Assembly (NCBI GenBank): GCA_002481295.1
Contig: DLDU01000016.1
Coordinates: forward strand, 1-33,235
Length of the DNA: 33,235 bases
Source: Prevotella sp. UBA7764
Lineage (GTDB): Bacteria; Bacteroidota; Bacteroidia; Bacteroidales; Bacteroidaceae
Direction: 5' to 3'
The translations under genes were made by a program, and so were the position numbers. The notes below the pieces were generated by a model. The model saw only the letters and a list, made by a program, of their open reading frames with translations, did no database searches and was not told the origin of the DNA. Each line of letters opens with the position of its first letter. Within the stretch, counting starts at the first letter, position 1. Positions 7,510 through 16,878 of this stretch are shown here, piece by piece.

Positions 7510-8136
7510 TTAAAATTTAATACCTGAGAAGCACATCATGGCCATAGCCATGAGGCCCACAGTGATGAAGGTGATGCCCATACCCTGCAATGGCTTGGGC
7601 ACATCGCTATACTCCATCTTCTCGCGGATGGCACCCATGGACACGATGGACAACGTCCAACCCAGTCCGCTACCGAGGGCATAGCCGATGCTGTCCCACA
7701 CGGAACCTATGTACTGCGCACTCGACGGATCCATGTTGATACGCTGCTGCATGAACAGCGAAGCACCCATGATACAGCAGTTCACAGCAATCAGAGGCAA
7801 GAAAATGCCCAGTGCTGAATACAAGGAGGGACTGTACTTCTCCACGGCCATCTCTACCAGCTGGGTGATGCCGGCGATAATGGCAATGAACAGGATGAAG
7901 CTCAGATAGCTTAAGTCCACACCCTTGACCAGACAATCCGGTCCAAGGACATACACCTGAAGCAAATAGTCAACGGGCACGGTGACCAACAACACGAAGG
8001 TCACGGCCATACCCAATCCGAATGATGTCTTTACGTTCTTCGACACAGCCAGGAAAGAGCACATGCCGAGAAAGAAGGCAAATATCATGTTGTCGACAAA
8101 GATCGACCTGAAAAATAATCCAAAGAAATGTTCCAT
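7510..8136 (-). CDS. nqrE: Na+-translocating NADH:quinone reductase subunit E
   Basis: An integral membrane subunit of 208 aa with about six hydrophobic segments, homologous to NqrD and RnfA. Together with NqrD it forms the inverted-topology pair that in known complexes holds a membrane iron centre. The N-terminal segment FLGMCSFLAVSKNVKTSFG carries the conserved cysteine of the first half, and NCCIMGASLF that of the second. It lies 41 bases after nqrD and 19 before nqrF in a single minus-strand operon. Confidence 0.96.
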   Translation of the reverse strand: MEHFFGLFFRSIFVDNMIFAFFLGMCSFLAVSKNVKTSFGLGMAVTFVLLVTVPVDYLLQVYVLGPDCLVKGVDLSYLSFILFIAIIAGITQLVEMAVEKYSPSLYSALGIFLPLIAVNCCIMGASLFMQQRINMDPSSAQYIGSVWDSIGYALGSGLGWTLSIVSMGAIREKMEYSDVPKPLQGMGITFITVGLMAMAMMCFSGIKF

Positions 8137-8177
8137 AATAGAAATATCACTTTAATAATGATCAATACCGACAAACC

Positions 8178-8807
8178 TTACTTCTTGTCCTCTTTATAGA
8201 AATAGGCTCGGTGAACCCAAATGACACATCCCAAGAGGATAAGAGCCATGGCTGGCATGGTCATCATACCATTATTGACATAGCCTGCGTCGTAGAAGCT
8301 CTGAGGGATGATCTTGAAGCCAAGGAGTGAACCGCGGCCAAAGAACTCACGGAAAGCACCGACGATGACCAGAATCATGGCATAGCCGAGACCGTTGCCG
8401 ATACCGTCGAGAAAACTTGGCCAAGGCTTGTTCATCATGGCAAAAGCCTCCAGTCGACCCATGAGGATACAGTTGGTGATGATCAGTCCTACATACACCG
8501 AGAGCTGAACACTCACGTCGTAGGCCACAGCCTTCAGAATCTGACTAACGATGGTCACCAGTGCGGCAACGACGACCAACTGCACGATGATGCGGATACG
8601 CATTGGGATGGTCTTGCGGATGAGTGCAATGATCACATTGGAGAAAGCCGTAATCACCGTCACGGCCAGTCCCATGACAATGGCGGGCTTGAGCTGAGAT
8701 GTCACGGCCAATGCAGAGCAGATACCGAGAATCTGAACGAGGATCGGGTTGTTGATATTCAACGGGCCACCCAGCACCTCTTTATTTTGCTTACTGAATA
8801 AACTCAT
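8178..8807 (-). CDS. nqrD: Na+-translocating NADH:quinone reductase subunit D
   Basis: A membrane subunit of 209 aa with about six transmembrane segments, the paralogue and partner of NqrE. LVQILGICSALAVTSQLKP and ITNCILMGRLEAFAM are the two half-repeat motifs with conserved cysteines expected for the membrane iron site. The start codon lies 12 bases after the nqrC stop. Length is normal for the family. Confidence 0.96.
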   Translation of the reverse strand: MSLFSKQNKEVLGGPLNINNPILVQILGICSALAVTSQLKPAIVMGLAVTVITAFSNVIIALIRKTIPMRIRIIVQLVVVAALVTIVSQILKAVAYDVSVQLSVYVGLIITNCILMGRLEAFAMMNKPWPSFLDGIGNGLGYAMILVIVGAFREFFGRGSLLGFKIIPQSFYDAGYVNNGMMTMPAMALILLGCVIWVHRAYFYKEDKK

Positions 8808-8819
8808 AATTCGTCTTTA

Positions 8820-9524
8820 TTATTTAGCATTCAGAAATTTAACATACTGTCCAAGGCAGTCGTGAAGCATATCCGTGACGCCATTGGATGTCAGCGTTGC
8901 GCCTGTTACGGCATCTACAGAGTTGGGATCATTGCTGTCGCGCTTCTTCAACACCGAGATGGCGATGGCATTGCGATCTGCGCCCTTGAAGAGCTTCTTG
9001 CCCTGGAACTGCTCCTGCCACTTCTGGTTGTCCTTGATTTCGGCACCCAGTCCGGCAGTCTCACTCTCATGGTTGAAGTAAGCGCCATAGATTGTGGACT
9101 TGTCGTCGTTCAAAGCGATGTAGCCACTGATCGGTCCCCACAATCCCATGCCATAGACAGGAATCACATATTTGGTCTGTCCATTGACGGAGCAGACATA
9201 CACAGCCAACTTACCGGCCTTGAAATCACCAGAGTTGAGTTTAAAGCCAGCAGCCGTGCCGCCTTTCGAGCCTTTGTCAACAACATTGCCGTTGGCATCG
9301 ATAATCTCGTCGGCAGTGACCACCTCTTTATATTTGGCGGCAGCAGCCTGATCCTGCAAGCCACGGATGTTGAGCGAATAGAGTATCTGCTTCTGCTTGT
9401 CAAGTGCCACATTAGCTTCCTGGGCCGGGCGCAGTGCCTGAAAGACAAAGGCCAGCAAGAAGGCAACGATCACCACAAGAACGGCAGCATAGACAATCGT
9501 ATAAGAATTGGAATTTGTTTTCAT
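8820..9524 (-). CDS. nqrC: Na+-translocating NADH:quinone reductase subunit C
   Basis: A 234-aa subunit with one N-terminal membrane helix (about residues 9-30) and a periplasmic FMN domain. The flavinylation motif is VTGATLTS (206-213), so Thr210 is the expected covalent FMN acceptor. Attachment needs an ApbE-type flavin transferase, which is not in this window. The gene lies 30 bases after nqrB and 12 before nqrD. Confidence 0.96.
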   Translation of the reverse strand: MKTNSNSYTIVYAAVLVVIVAFLLAFVFQALRPAQEANVALDKQKQILYSLNIRGLQDQAAAAKYKEVVTADEIIDANGNVVDKGSKGGTAAGFKLNSGDFKAGKLAVYVCSVNGQTKYVIPVYGMGLWGPISGYIALNDDKSTIYGAYFNHESETAGLGAEIKDNQKWQEQFQGKKLFKGADRNAIAISVLKKRDSNDPNSVDAVTGATLTSNGVTDMLHDCLGQYVKFLNAK

Positions 9525-9554
9525 ACCTTATATTATATAATGTCGTCTGCTTGA

Positions 9555-10712
9555 TTAGTTAGAAGAACGTTTGGCACGCTTCGAGATGTTGGACTGAACG
9601 ACGCAGTAGTCGATCAGCGGTGCAAACATATTGCCGAAGAAGATAGCGAGCATCATACCCTCGGGATAACCTGGGTTCAGCACGCGCACCACCACAGCCA
9701 TGATACCGATGAGAAGTCCATAGATATACTTACCAGTCTCAGTACGTGCAGAGGTAACAGGGTCGGTAGCCATGAATACGGCACCAAAGCAGAAGCCACC
9801 CAACACGATGTGCTCATACCAAGAAATAGGTGTCTTACCTGTCACGGAAAAGATCAAAGCCATGGCAATGCCGCCGACAAAGACGCTCAGCATGGTCTTC
9901 CAACTGGCAATGCCTGTCCATAACAGAATGACAGCGCCAATAGCAATGGCGATGACAGAAGTCTCACCTACTGATCCGGGGATGAAACCCAGGACCATGT
10001 CAGCCAGACTTGACTGTGGCGTGATGCCCTGGGCAATCTGACCCAACGGTGTAGCGGCCGTGAAACCATCGGGCAACTGATAGCCGAGGCCACAGATGGA
10101 ATCAGTGCTTACCCACACCAAGTCACCCGTCATCTTACTTGGATAAGAGAAGAAAAGGAACATACGGGCAGCAATAGCCACGTTGAAGATGTTCATACCC
10201 GTGCCACCAAAGATCTCCTTGGCAAAGATGACTGCAAAAGCAACGGCAATGGCCAACATCCATAAAGGAGTGGTCACTGGGATGATCAGCGGAATGATGA
10301 TACCAGAAACCAGATAGCCTTCTTGAATCTCCTCGCCTTTCCACTGAGCCCACGCGAACTCAATGCCCAAACCTACGATGTAGCTCACCAGCAGATTGGG
10401 CAATACAGCCAGGAAACCATAGAAGAAAAGCGACCAAAAACCAGTCTCGGCCAGTTTACCGGCAGCCGCGGCATTCTGATAGCCTACATTGTACATGCCG
10501 AAGAGCAGCGCAGGGAGCAGAGCGATGACGACGATGCTCATGATGCGCTTCGAATCTAAGGCGTCGTGAATACTGGCACCGGAATTCGACGTAGTATTGG
10601 GAACGAACAGAAAACTCTCAAAGCCTTCATAGATGCTATTGAAGGCATGAAGCTTCCCGCCTTCTTGAAAATTGGGTCGAATGCGGTCAAAGTATTTTTT
10701 TAAACCATTCAT
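9555..10712 (-). CDS. nqrB: Na+-translocating NADH:quinone reductase subunit B
   Basis: The large membrane subunit (385 aa, about ten hydrophobic segments), involved in Na+ passage, quinone reduction and riboflavin binding in characterised complexes. The sequence FTAATPLGQ (residues 217-225) is the covalent-FMN site, with Thr221 as the probable acceptor. The N-terminal soluble stretch of about 50 residues is typical. Neighbours are nqrA (33 bases upstream) and nqrC (30 bases downstream). Confidence 0.97.
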   Translation of the reverse strand: MNGLKKYFDRIRPNFQEGGKLHAFNSIYEGFESFLFVPNTTSNSGASIHDALDSKRIMSIVVIALLPALLFGMYNVGYQNAAAAGKLAETGFWSLFFYGFLAVLPNLLVSYIVGLGIEFAWAQWKGEEIQEGYLVSGIIIPLIIPVTTPLWMLAIAVAFAVIFAKEIFGGTGMNIFNVAIAARMFLFFSYPSKMTGDLVWVSTDSICGLGYQLPDGFTAATPLGQIAQGITPQSSLADMVLGFIPGSVGETSVIAIAIGAVILLWTGIASWKTMLSVFVGGIAMALIFSVTGKTPISWYEHIVLGGFCFGAVFMATDPVTSARTETGKYIYGLLIGIMAVVVRVLNPGYPEGMMLAIFFGNMFAPLIDYCVVQSNISKRAKRSSN

Positions 10713-10745
10713 AGTTTTATATTATTGTTTCTGTGCTAATTTACA

Positions 10746-12101
10746 TCAAGCATTCTCCTTACGCAGGATGTCGAGTCCCTGACGCACAATCTTTTGTAAT
10801 GGCAGCTTAGAGGAATCCACGAACTCTGCCAAAGCGAAGTCTTCGGGCGATACCTCATAAATTCCCAACTGCTCCTGACGGTCGATGTCGCCGGATATAA
10901 GGGCTTTGATGAGATACTCTCCATAGATGTCCATGGGCAACACCTTGTCGTACTCGCCACTCATGATCATATGTCGTTCGCCACCCTTGACGCGCGCATC
11001 AAGATCATATTCATGGTGCTTGCCCTGAAGCCAAGAGAAATAGCTATGGGAAACCGAGAAGTCTTTGGTGCGGGGTGCGATCCAACCCAGCATCTCGTCG
11101 CGGTCATCACCCTCCGGAATGACAGTCACCTCGGATGTATGAGCACCCAGATAATCATCCAAGCCACTCTTCACACCCGTCAGGGGATTGCCATTGAGGA
11201 TACGAACGTGCTGATCTGATGACAAGCGATCCTTCAGAATGTCAGACAGCTTCGTTCCCACCAACACATTGGCGTATGCCGGTTCCTTCACCTGACTGCC
11301 TGCTATGGCGATGACTCGGTGAAGATCCACCTTACCGGTCAGCATCAGACGACCGATGAAGATAACTGCAGATGGATCTACAGTCCAAACCACTTCGCCA
11401 CGGTTGACAGGATTGAGGTGATTGACTTGCACGCCTACATTTCCGGCAGGGCAAGGACCGTCGAACACGGTTGTCTCTACATCCTTAGCCTGCGTGAGTG
11501 CTGCGGATTGCTGTGCGGCACCAATACCCAAAGAGACGGGTGCCATCTTCGACAATGCAGTAAGACCTGTTTGGAAAGCAGCTTCATTGCCCTTAAGCTC
11601 CACTTCAAAGTCAGCAGCCAACGGCATGTCACGCAAGGCAGAAACGAAGATTGACTTAGGAGACGAAGCGGGGGAAGCAACAACAGCGTAGGGCAGCTGA
11701 TTGATATAAGCAAACAGTCCGGACTCCAACAACAATGATTTCACTGCATTCCCGTCCAACGATGCTACATCGTGTTTGCCATAATCATGAAAGCTCTGCT
11801 CATGGTCAGCCTTCACTTTCACATAGAGCACTTTACGCCGTTCACCACGAAGTATCTGCTCCACAGTGCCACTCACTGGAGAAGCACAACGCACCTCCTG
11901 GGATAACTTGTCCACAAACAAGGGATCTCCGGCAAGGACATGATCTCCCTCCTTGACAACTACTTTTGGCTTTAAACCTACGAAACTACTTGGCACAAGG
12001 GCATACTCTCCCGACGAAATCACTTCTACTTGCTTTTCCGTCGAGGCTTTTCCCTTTAAATGGATGTCTAAGCCTTTTCGTATCTTAACTACATTTGTCA
12101 T
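10746..12101 (-). CDS. nqrA: Na+-translocating NADH:quinone reductase subunit A
   Basis: The cytoplasmic quinone-site subunit, first gene of the operon, 451 aa (normal length). It begins MTNVVKIRKGLDIHLKG, the characteristic NqrA start related to RnfC, with a biotinyl-lipoyl-like region (VVKEGDHVLAGDPLFVDK) around residues 48-65. It has no Fe-S cysteine motifs, which separates NqrA from RnfC. A -7 box at 12214-12221 gives a leader of about 105 bases. All six nqr genes follow in the usual order A-F with short gaps and no internal terminator seen. Confidence 0.97.
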   Translation of the reverse strand: MTNVVKIRKGLDIHLKGKASTEKQVEVISSGEYALVPSSFVGLKPKVVVKEGDHVLAGDPLFVDKLSQEVRCASPVSGTVEQILRGERRKVLYVKVKADHEQSFHDYGKHDVASLDGNAVKSLLLESGLFAYINQLPYAVVASPASSPKSIFVSALRDMPLAADFEVELKGNEAAFQTGLTALSKMAPVSLGIGAAQQSAALTQAKDVETTVFDGPCPAGNVGVQVNHLNPVNRGEVVWTVDPSAVIFIGRLMLTGKVDLHRVIAIAGSQVKEPAYANVLVGTKLSDILKDRLSSDQHVRILNGNPLTGVKSGLDDYLGAHTSEVTVIPEGDDRDEMLGWIAPRTKDFSVSHSYFSWLQGKHHEYDLDARVKGGERHMIMSGEYDKVLPMDIYGEYLIKALISGDIDRQEQLGIYEVSPEDFALAEFVDSSKLPLQKIVRQGLDILRKENA

Positions 12102-12213
12102 AGAAAAAATAATAAGTAATACTTCTTATGATATGATGCTGAAATGTCTTATCTTGTCCCAATATGCATGTCCTGAAACTCTCCTTTTAATGGAGAAGCA
12201 ATCTTTGACGATG

Positions 12214-12221
12214 CAAATATA
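12214..12221 (-). promoter_or_regulatory. Bacteroidetes -7 box for the nqr operon
   Basis: On the minus strand the sequence is TATATTTG, a full match to TAnnTTTG. The start would be near 12208, about 105 bases before the nqrA ATG. The leader contains a small TCTCC/GGAGA hairpin (about 12180-12196). No clear -33 TTTG was found. Confidence 0.6.
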
Positions 12222-12284
12222 CTGAAAATTTAGATTAAAAATGATAAAGACAGCCATTTTATTTCATTTTCGAGTTTAATTTTA

Positions 12285-12292
12285 TATTTTTG
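12285..12292 (+). promoter_or_regulatory. Bacteroidetes -7 box for tamB
   Basis: TATTTTTG matches TAnnTTTG and ends eight bases before the tamB ATG at 12301. With the usual spacing, transcription would start only about two to five bases before the start codon, giving an almost leaderless mRNA. It diverges from the nqr promoter 70 bases away. Confidence 0.6.
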
Positions 12293-12300
12293 CACAGAAA

Positions 12301-15300
12301 ATGAAATGGTTAAGGCACACTATCAATACTGTGGTATGGGTTTTATTGACATTTTACGTCACCCTTACCATCGCTGTGAACATACCTGCTGTACAAAAAT
12401 ATCTCGGACGCGAAGTGGCCTCTGCCCTGTCTGAAAAATTTGGCACGAAGGTATGTGTAGGCCGCATTGATGTCGGTCTGTTCAACCGTATCATCATCGA
12501 CGACGTGACGATGCTCGATCAGCAGCGCCGCCCCCTGCTGCGTGCTGGACGCATCTCTGCCAAGCTCGATCTGCTCCAACTGCCTCACAACGAGATTTGT
12601 ATCACCTCAGCCCAGCTCTTCGGCGCTGACGTCCACATCAATCGGGCAACAGCGAGTGCCAAACCGAATTATCAGTTTATCGTGGACTCTCTGGTTTCCA
12701 AAGACACTACCAACCATTCCAAACTCAACTTTCAGATTCACAGCTTGATCATCCGACGTGGTGCGCTCTGTTATGACCAGTTAGATATGCCGAAGAAGCA
12801 CACTTTAGACTTCCATCATCTCAATATCAAGAACATTAGTACGCATATCTTGCTGTCGGACTTGACAAAAGACGCTGGCAGCATCAACATCAAGAAACTC
12901 AGTCTCACAGAGCAGTGTGGTCTGGACATTAAGGAACTCACCGCCAAAGCGTCTTTGTCACCCCACAAGATTACATTGGACCATCTTTTCCTTCGCACAC
13001 CGACATCGAAGGTATCGCTGAAAGAGATCGCTGTTAATTTCTTGCGCAAGAACGATATGATAGATTGGGAATCAATGTCTTACGTAGGTAGCATTCAACC
13101 TTCAGTTATCAGTACATACGACATCAGTTGCCTCACCAACAAGATCAAAAGATCGCAAGACAACATTCAGTTCTGCACACGATTTCACGGCACGAAACAT
13201 CATGTCGTGATTGAAAACATTCTTTTTGATGTCTTTCCCGGTACTGCCCGCAAATCATCCATTCTCCATTTCGGTGGCGATATCCGTACAACACTCGGCA
13301 GCCATCAACCCAACTGGAGCATCATCTGCCAACGTCTATATATAAATAAGGAGGGTAAGAATATCTTCAACGTGGGTCTTCCGGCAGTTGCCGATCGTCT
13401 CGATCATCTTGCTTTCACTGGCAATGGACGCGGAAAAGGCACAAAGCAAATACAAGTCATTGGAGCTCTGCTCTCAGACGCAGGAAATGCTAAAGTAAAT
13501 TTCAAAATGGATCACCAGGCGCTTGCCGGTTATCTTGAGACGCAACGTTTCAATCTCCAGCAGATCACGGCTAACAAAGACTTGGGGGATTTGGCCGCAA
13601 GCATCAAAGTGGCAGGAAATCTTCAAAAGAAGATGTTCCTGGCAGACGGGCGTGTCGACCGAATCGACTTCAAAGGCTATCCTTATCAGCATATTGACAT
13701 CAACGGTGCTTATAGGAATGAGACATTCTCTGGCCGCTGCTCCATCAACGACCCTAACATCGTTGCTACCATAGAGAGCAAGGACGGAATATCGCTTTCC
13801 CGCCATCATTACGCCCTTGAAGCGGAGATTTCCCGACTGCGCCCGTCCGCTGTCAACTTGCTCAAGGGCAAGCTTGGCGACACCAACTATGCCGTTAACC
13901 TCTCAGCCAATCTCTCCGGCTCAAGCCTCAACAACCTCGACGGTCTTCTCAAAATCACTAATTTCCGTGCCCAAAGAGGTGAAGAGAGCTACGAGCTACA
14001 GTCTTTGCAGGTCAAAGCCGGCAAGAGCAATCATGACCATTTCGTCACGATGCTCAGCGATTTCGGACATGCTGAAGTGACGGGACAGTTTGACTATGCT
14101 ACGCTTTTGCAAAGTATCCAAAACGTCTTTGTCCATCAGCTTCCAAGCATACAGACCCTGACATCTTTCAGATACCGCCCTACCCACTCCAATAACTTCG
14201 CAATGACAGCTACCGTCCTACGTGATGACTGGCTGCGCTTCTTCACGGGCATGGATCTGAGTCTTCTGCAGCCCCTCTCTCTCACTTGCAGTTTGGACAG
14301 CAAGACCGAGGCCATTGACTGTCATGTCGTTGCACCGGATCTTGCCTACAATGGAGGACACTATCAAAATGTCGACTTCATTGCCACATCACCCAACAAC
14401 CAGTTAAGTTGTCGGGGCTCACTCACCAAGATGGACGACCGAGGACTTGGCACAGACTATCAGCTCCAAGCTACCGCCGTCGGCAACACCTTGCGTACCG
14501 GTCTGTCTATGGACAACCATGCCAAGAAGCAACGCTTGAGAGGACAACTCAATGCCGACATGGCATTCCTCACCAATGAGAAGAACCAAGTGGTTGCGTC
14601 TTTTGATGTCAAAAAATCCCATCTGTTCGTTGGAGATTCCGTGTATACCATTCATGCCGACCAGCTCACTTACAGCAAGAAGCACCTCACCATCGACAAT
14701 CTCAACATTGCCAGCAACTCACAGTCTGTCCGTATCAATGGCCAGGCATCGCCCAACTGTGATGACTCTATCATTGTGGACCTCAACAATGTCAATGTCG
14801 AGTATATCCTCGACCTTGTCAACTTCCATTCTGTAGACTTTTCCGGCAATGTCAACGGTAAGGCATGCCTGTCCTCACTCTTCGACACGCCAAAGGCTAA
14901 AGGCAACATAGTGGTCTCCAATTTCCAGTTTGAAGAAGGCAATATGGGAACGCTCAATGCCAATGTCAGGTGGAACAACGAGAAGAAGCAGATCGACATC
15001 GACGCGATCGCCCTGGATACGATGCATACCGACAGAGGCATTCAAGACCGACGGACTGTCATCAATGGCTATGTCTCACCCAAGCGCAATGACATCAACC
15101 TCACCTTTAACGCCGAAAACACCCGAGGCGAGTTTCTCAAAGGTTTCTGTTCCAACTTCATGAGCAACATAGACCTTTCGGTCAACGGCAAGCTAAGCCT
15201 ATGGGGCGACTTGAAAAAGATCAACCTCACGGGTGGGGCCAAGGTATCGGGAGCCACCACGATTACACCTATTAATACAAGGTATTACCTATCCGATGAC

Positions 15301-16728
15301 TCTATCCGCTTCTTGGTGAATGAGATTCAGTTTGTGGATGACACCATCCACGACCGACTCGGCAGCCGTGGGCTTCTCACCGGTGCCCTATACCATACCC
15401 ATCTCTCCCATCTGAGCTACGACCTTCATGTCAAGGCCGACAACCTGCTTGGCTATGAACCTGGACCAGACGACGGCAGTACCGTCTATGGCACGATCGC
15501 CGGAACCGGCTCAGTCGACATCAACGGCAAACCTGGAGAAGTAAACATTAAGGTGGATGCCACACCCTCTCGTGGGTCTGTGATGTGTTACGACATCACC
15601 AGTCCCGAGGCTATTGGCACACAAGAGTTTATCCAATGGGTATCCAGAGACTCGCTCCAAGCACGACTGGCCAAAGCGTTGCCTCTCACAGACAACGACA
15701 CTGAACCAGAAGACGTGCCTACCGACATACATATCAATTTCCTCATCCATGCCACCCCCGACGCTACGTTGAAGGTCATCATGGACAAGACGAGCGGCGA
15801 CTATATCGATCTCAACGGCACCGGTGCCATCCGTGCCACCTATTATAATAAAGGTGGCGTGAACCTCTACGGCAACTATGTTGTTGATCACGGCATCTAT
15901 AAGTTGACTATTCAGAACATCATCAAGCGCGACTTCACGTTCAAACAAGGCGGCACCATCTCTTTCGGCGGAGAGCCAAGCAATGCAAGTCTCAACCTTG
16001 AAGCGCAATATACGCTCAACTCCGCCAATCTTGCCGACCTGCAGTTGGGTCACAGATTCTCCGGCAACAACATCCGCGTCAACTGTCTGATGAAAGTCAC
16101 CGGCACTCCGTCTGATCCTAAAGTAGACTTCGACATGGACATGCCGACAGTCAGTGCCGACGTGAAACAGATGATCTACAGCATCATCAACAGTGAAGAC
16201 GAGATGAAGCAGCAAGTGCTGTATCTGCTTGCCGTAGGCCGCTTCTACAATAAGACCGAAAACAACGCCCAGAATGCTGAAGCCAAGGAAAGCCAGACGA
16301 CGCTTGCCATGCAGAGCATCCTCAGCGGACAGCTGAGCCAACAGATCAACAACGTGCTTGGCTCTGTCGTGAAAAACAAGAACTGGAACTTTGGCGCCAA
16401 CATCTCCACAGGTACAGAAGGTTGGAACAACGCCGAATACGAAGGTATCCTCAGCGGCAGCCTCCTCAACAACCGACTTCTCTTCAACGGGCAGTTTGGT
16501 TACCGCGACAATGCCGCCACGGCCAACCAGTCGTTTATCGGTGACTTCGACATCCGCTATCTCATCGTGCCCAACGGCAATCTGAGCGTACGCATCTACA
16601 ACCAGACCAACGACCGCTACTTCACCCGCAACTCCTTAAACACCCAGGGAGTAGGCTTTGTGATCAAACGCGACTTCGACAACTGGAAAGAACTGTGGCA
16701 TAAGAAACCATGGCATAAGAAAAAATAA
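12301..16728 (+). CDS. tamB: TamB-like translocation/assembly protein (DUF490)
   Basis: A very large (1475 aa) inner-membrane-anchored periplasmic protein of the TamB/AsmA-like superfamily, which spans the periplasm and is thought to move phospholipid or help outer-membrane protein assembly. Residues 9-28 form an N-terminal signal anchor (TVVWVLLTFYVTLTIAV). The long middle is beta-rich with repeated short D-I-N-G-type strands, typical of a hydrophobic-groove bridge. The last 400 residues match the TamB C-terminal domain, with conserved stretches such as GTGAIRATYYNKGGVNLYGNY split around 1175-1195. It ends in a basic HKKPWHKKK tail. In Bacteroidetes the outer-membrane partner is usually encoded elsewhere; none is in this window. 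A hairpin at 16747-16773 probably ends the transcript. Confidence 0.9.
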   Translation: MKWLRHTINTVVWVLLTFYVTLTIAVNIPAVQKYLGREVASALSEKFGTKVCVGRIDVGLFNRIIIDDVTMLDQQRRPLLRAGRISAKLDLLQLPHNEICITSAQLFGADVHINRATASAKPNYQFIVDSLVSKDTTNHSKLNFQIHSLIIRRGALCYDQLDMPKKHTLDFHHLNIKNISTHILLSDLTKDAGSINIKKLSLTEQCGLDIKELTAKASLSPHKITLDHLFLRTPTSKVSLKEIAVNFLRKNDMIDWESMSYVGSIQPSVISTYDISCLTNKIKRSQDNIQFCTRFHGTKHHVVIENILFDVFPGTARKSSILHFGGDIRTTLGSHQPNWSIICQRLYINKEGKNIFNVGLPAVADRLDHLAFTGNGRGKGTKQIQVIGALLSDAGNAKVNFKMDHQALAGYLETQRFNLQQITANKDLGDLAASIKVAGNLQKKMFLADGRVDRIDFKGYPYQHIDINGAYRNETFSGRCSINDPNIVATIESKDGISLSRHHYALEAEISRLRPSAVNLLKGKLGDTNYAVNLSANLSGSSLNNLDGLLKITNFRAQRGEESYELQSLQVKAGKSNHDHFVTMLSDFGHAEVTGQFDYATLLQSIQNVFVHQLPSIQTLTSFRYRPTHSNNFAMTATVLRDDWLRFFTGMDLSLLQPLSLTCSLDSKTEAIDCHVVAPDLAYNGGHYQNVDFIATSPNNQLSCRGSLTKMDDRGLGTDYQLQATAVGNTLRTGLSMDNHAKKQRLRGQLNADMAFLTNEKNQVVASFDVKKSHLFVGDSVYTIHADQLTYSKKHLTIDNLNIASNSQSVRINGQASPNCDDSIIVDLNNVNVEYILDLVNFHSVDFSGNVNGKACLSSLFDTPKAKGNIVVSNFQFEEGNMGTLNANVRWNNEKKQIDIDAIALDTMHTDRGIQDRRTVINGYVSPKRNDINLTFNAENTRGEFLKGFCSNFMSNIDLSVNGKLSLWGDLKKINLTGGAKVSGATTITPINTRYYLSDDSIRFLVNEIQFVDDTIHDRLGSRGLLTGALYHTHLSHLSYDLHVKADNLLGYEPGPDDGSTVYGTIAGTGSVDINGKPGEVNIKVDATPSRGSVMCYDITSPEAIGTQEFIQWVSRDSLQARLAKALPLTDNDTEPEDVPTDIHINFLIHATPDATLKVIMDKTSGDYIDLNGTGAIRATYYNKGGVNLYGNYVVDHGIYKLTIQNIIKRDFTFKQGGTISFGGEPSNASLNLEAQYTLNSANLADLQLGHRFSGNNIRVNCLMKVTGTPSDPKVDFDMDMPTVSADVKQMIYSIINSEDEMKQQVLYLLAVGRFYNKTENNAQNAEAKESQTTLAMQSILSGQLSQQINNVLGSVVKNKNWNFGANISTGTEGWNNAEYEGILSGSLLNNRLLFNGQFGYRDNAATANQSFIGDFDIRYLIVPNGNLSVRIYNQTNDRYFTRNSLNTQGVGFVIKRDFDNWKELWHKKPWHKKK

Positions 16729-16746
16729 GGTGAAAATAAATAGTAG

Positions 16747-16773
16747 AAAAGCGTTCTCCTTTCACGCTTTTTT
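16747..16773 (+). terminator. Terminator after tamB
   Basis: AAAAGCG (16747-16753) and CGCTTTT (16765-16771) form a 7-bp stem with an 11-base loop, ending in a T-run. It lies 18 bases after the tamB stop and immediately precedes the next promoter. Confidence 0.65.
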
Positions 16774-16775
16774 CA

Positions 16776-16783
16776 TAACTTTG
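16776..16783 (+). promoter_or_regulatory. Bacteroidetes -7 box for the DUF3256 gene
   Basis: TAACTTTG matches TAnnTTTG. The start would be near 16789. The -33 region would overlap the tamB terminator stem, so the two signals are packed together. Confidence 0.55.
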
Positions 16784-16878
16784 TAAGCCAAAAAGAAGAG
16801 TGGAAAGTCATCAATGAGATGATTTGCCGGTTTTCATCAAATAGACATCTAAGTATGCAATATCATAATAGTATCGTT

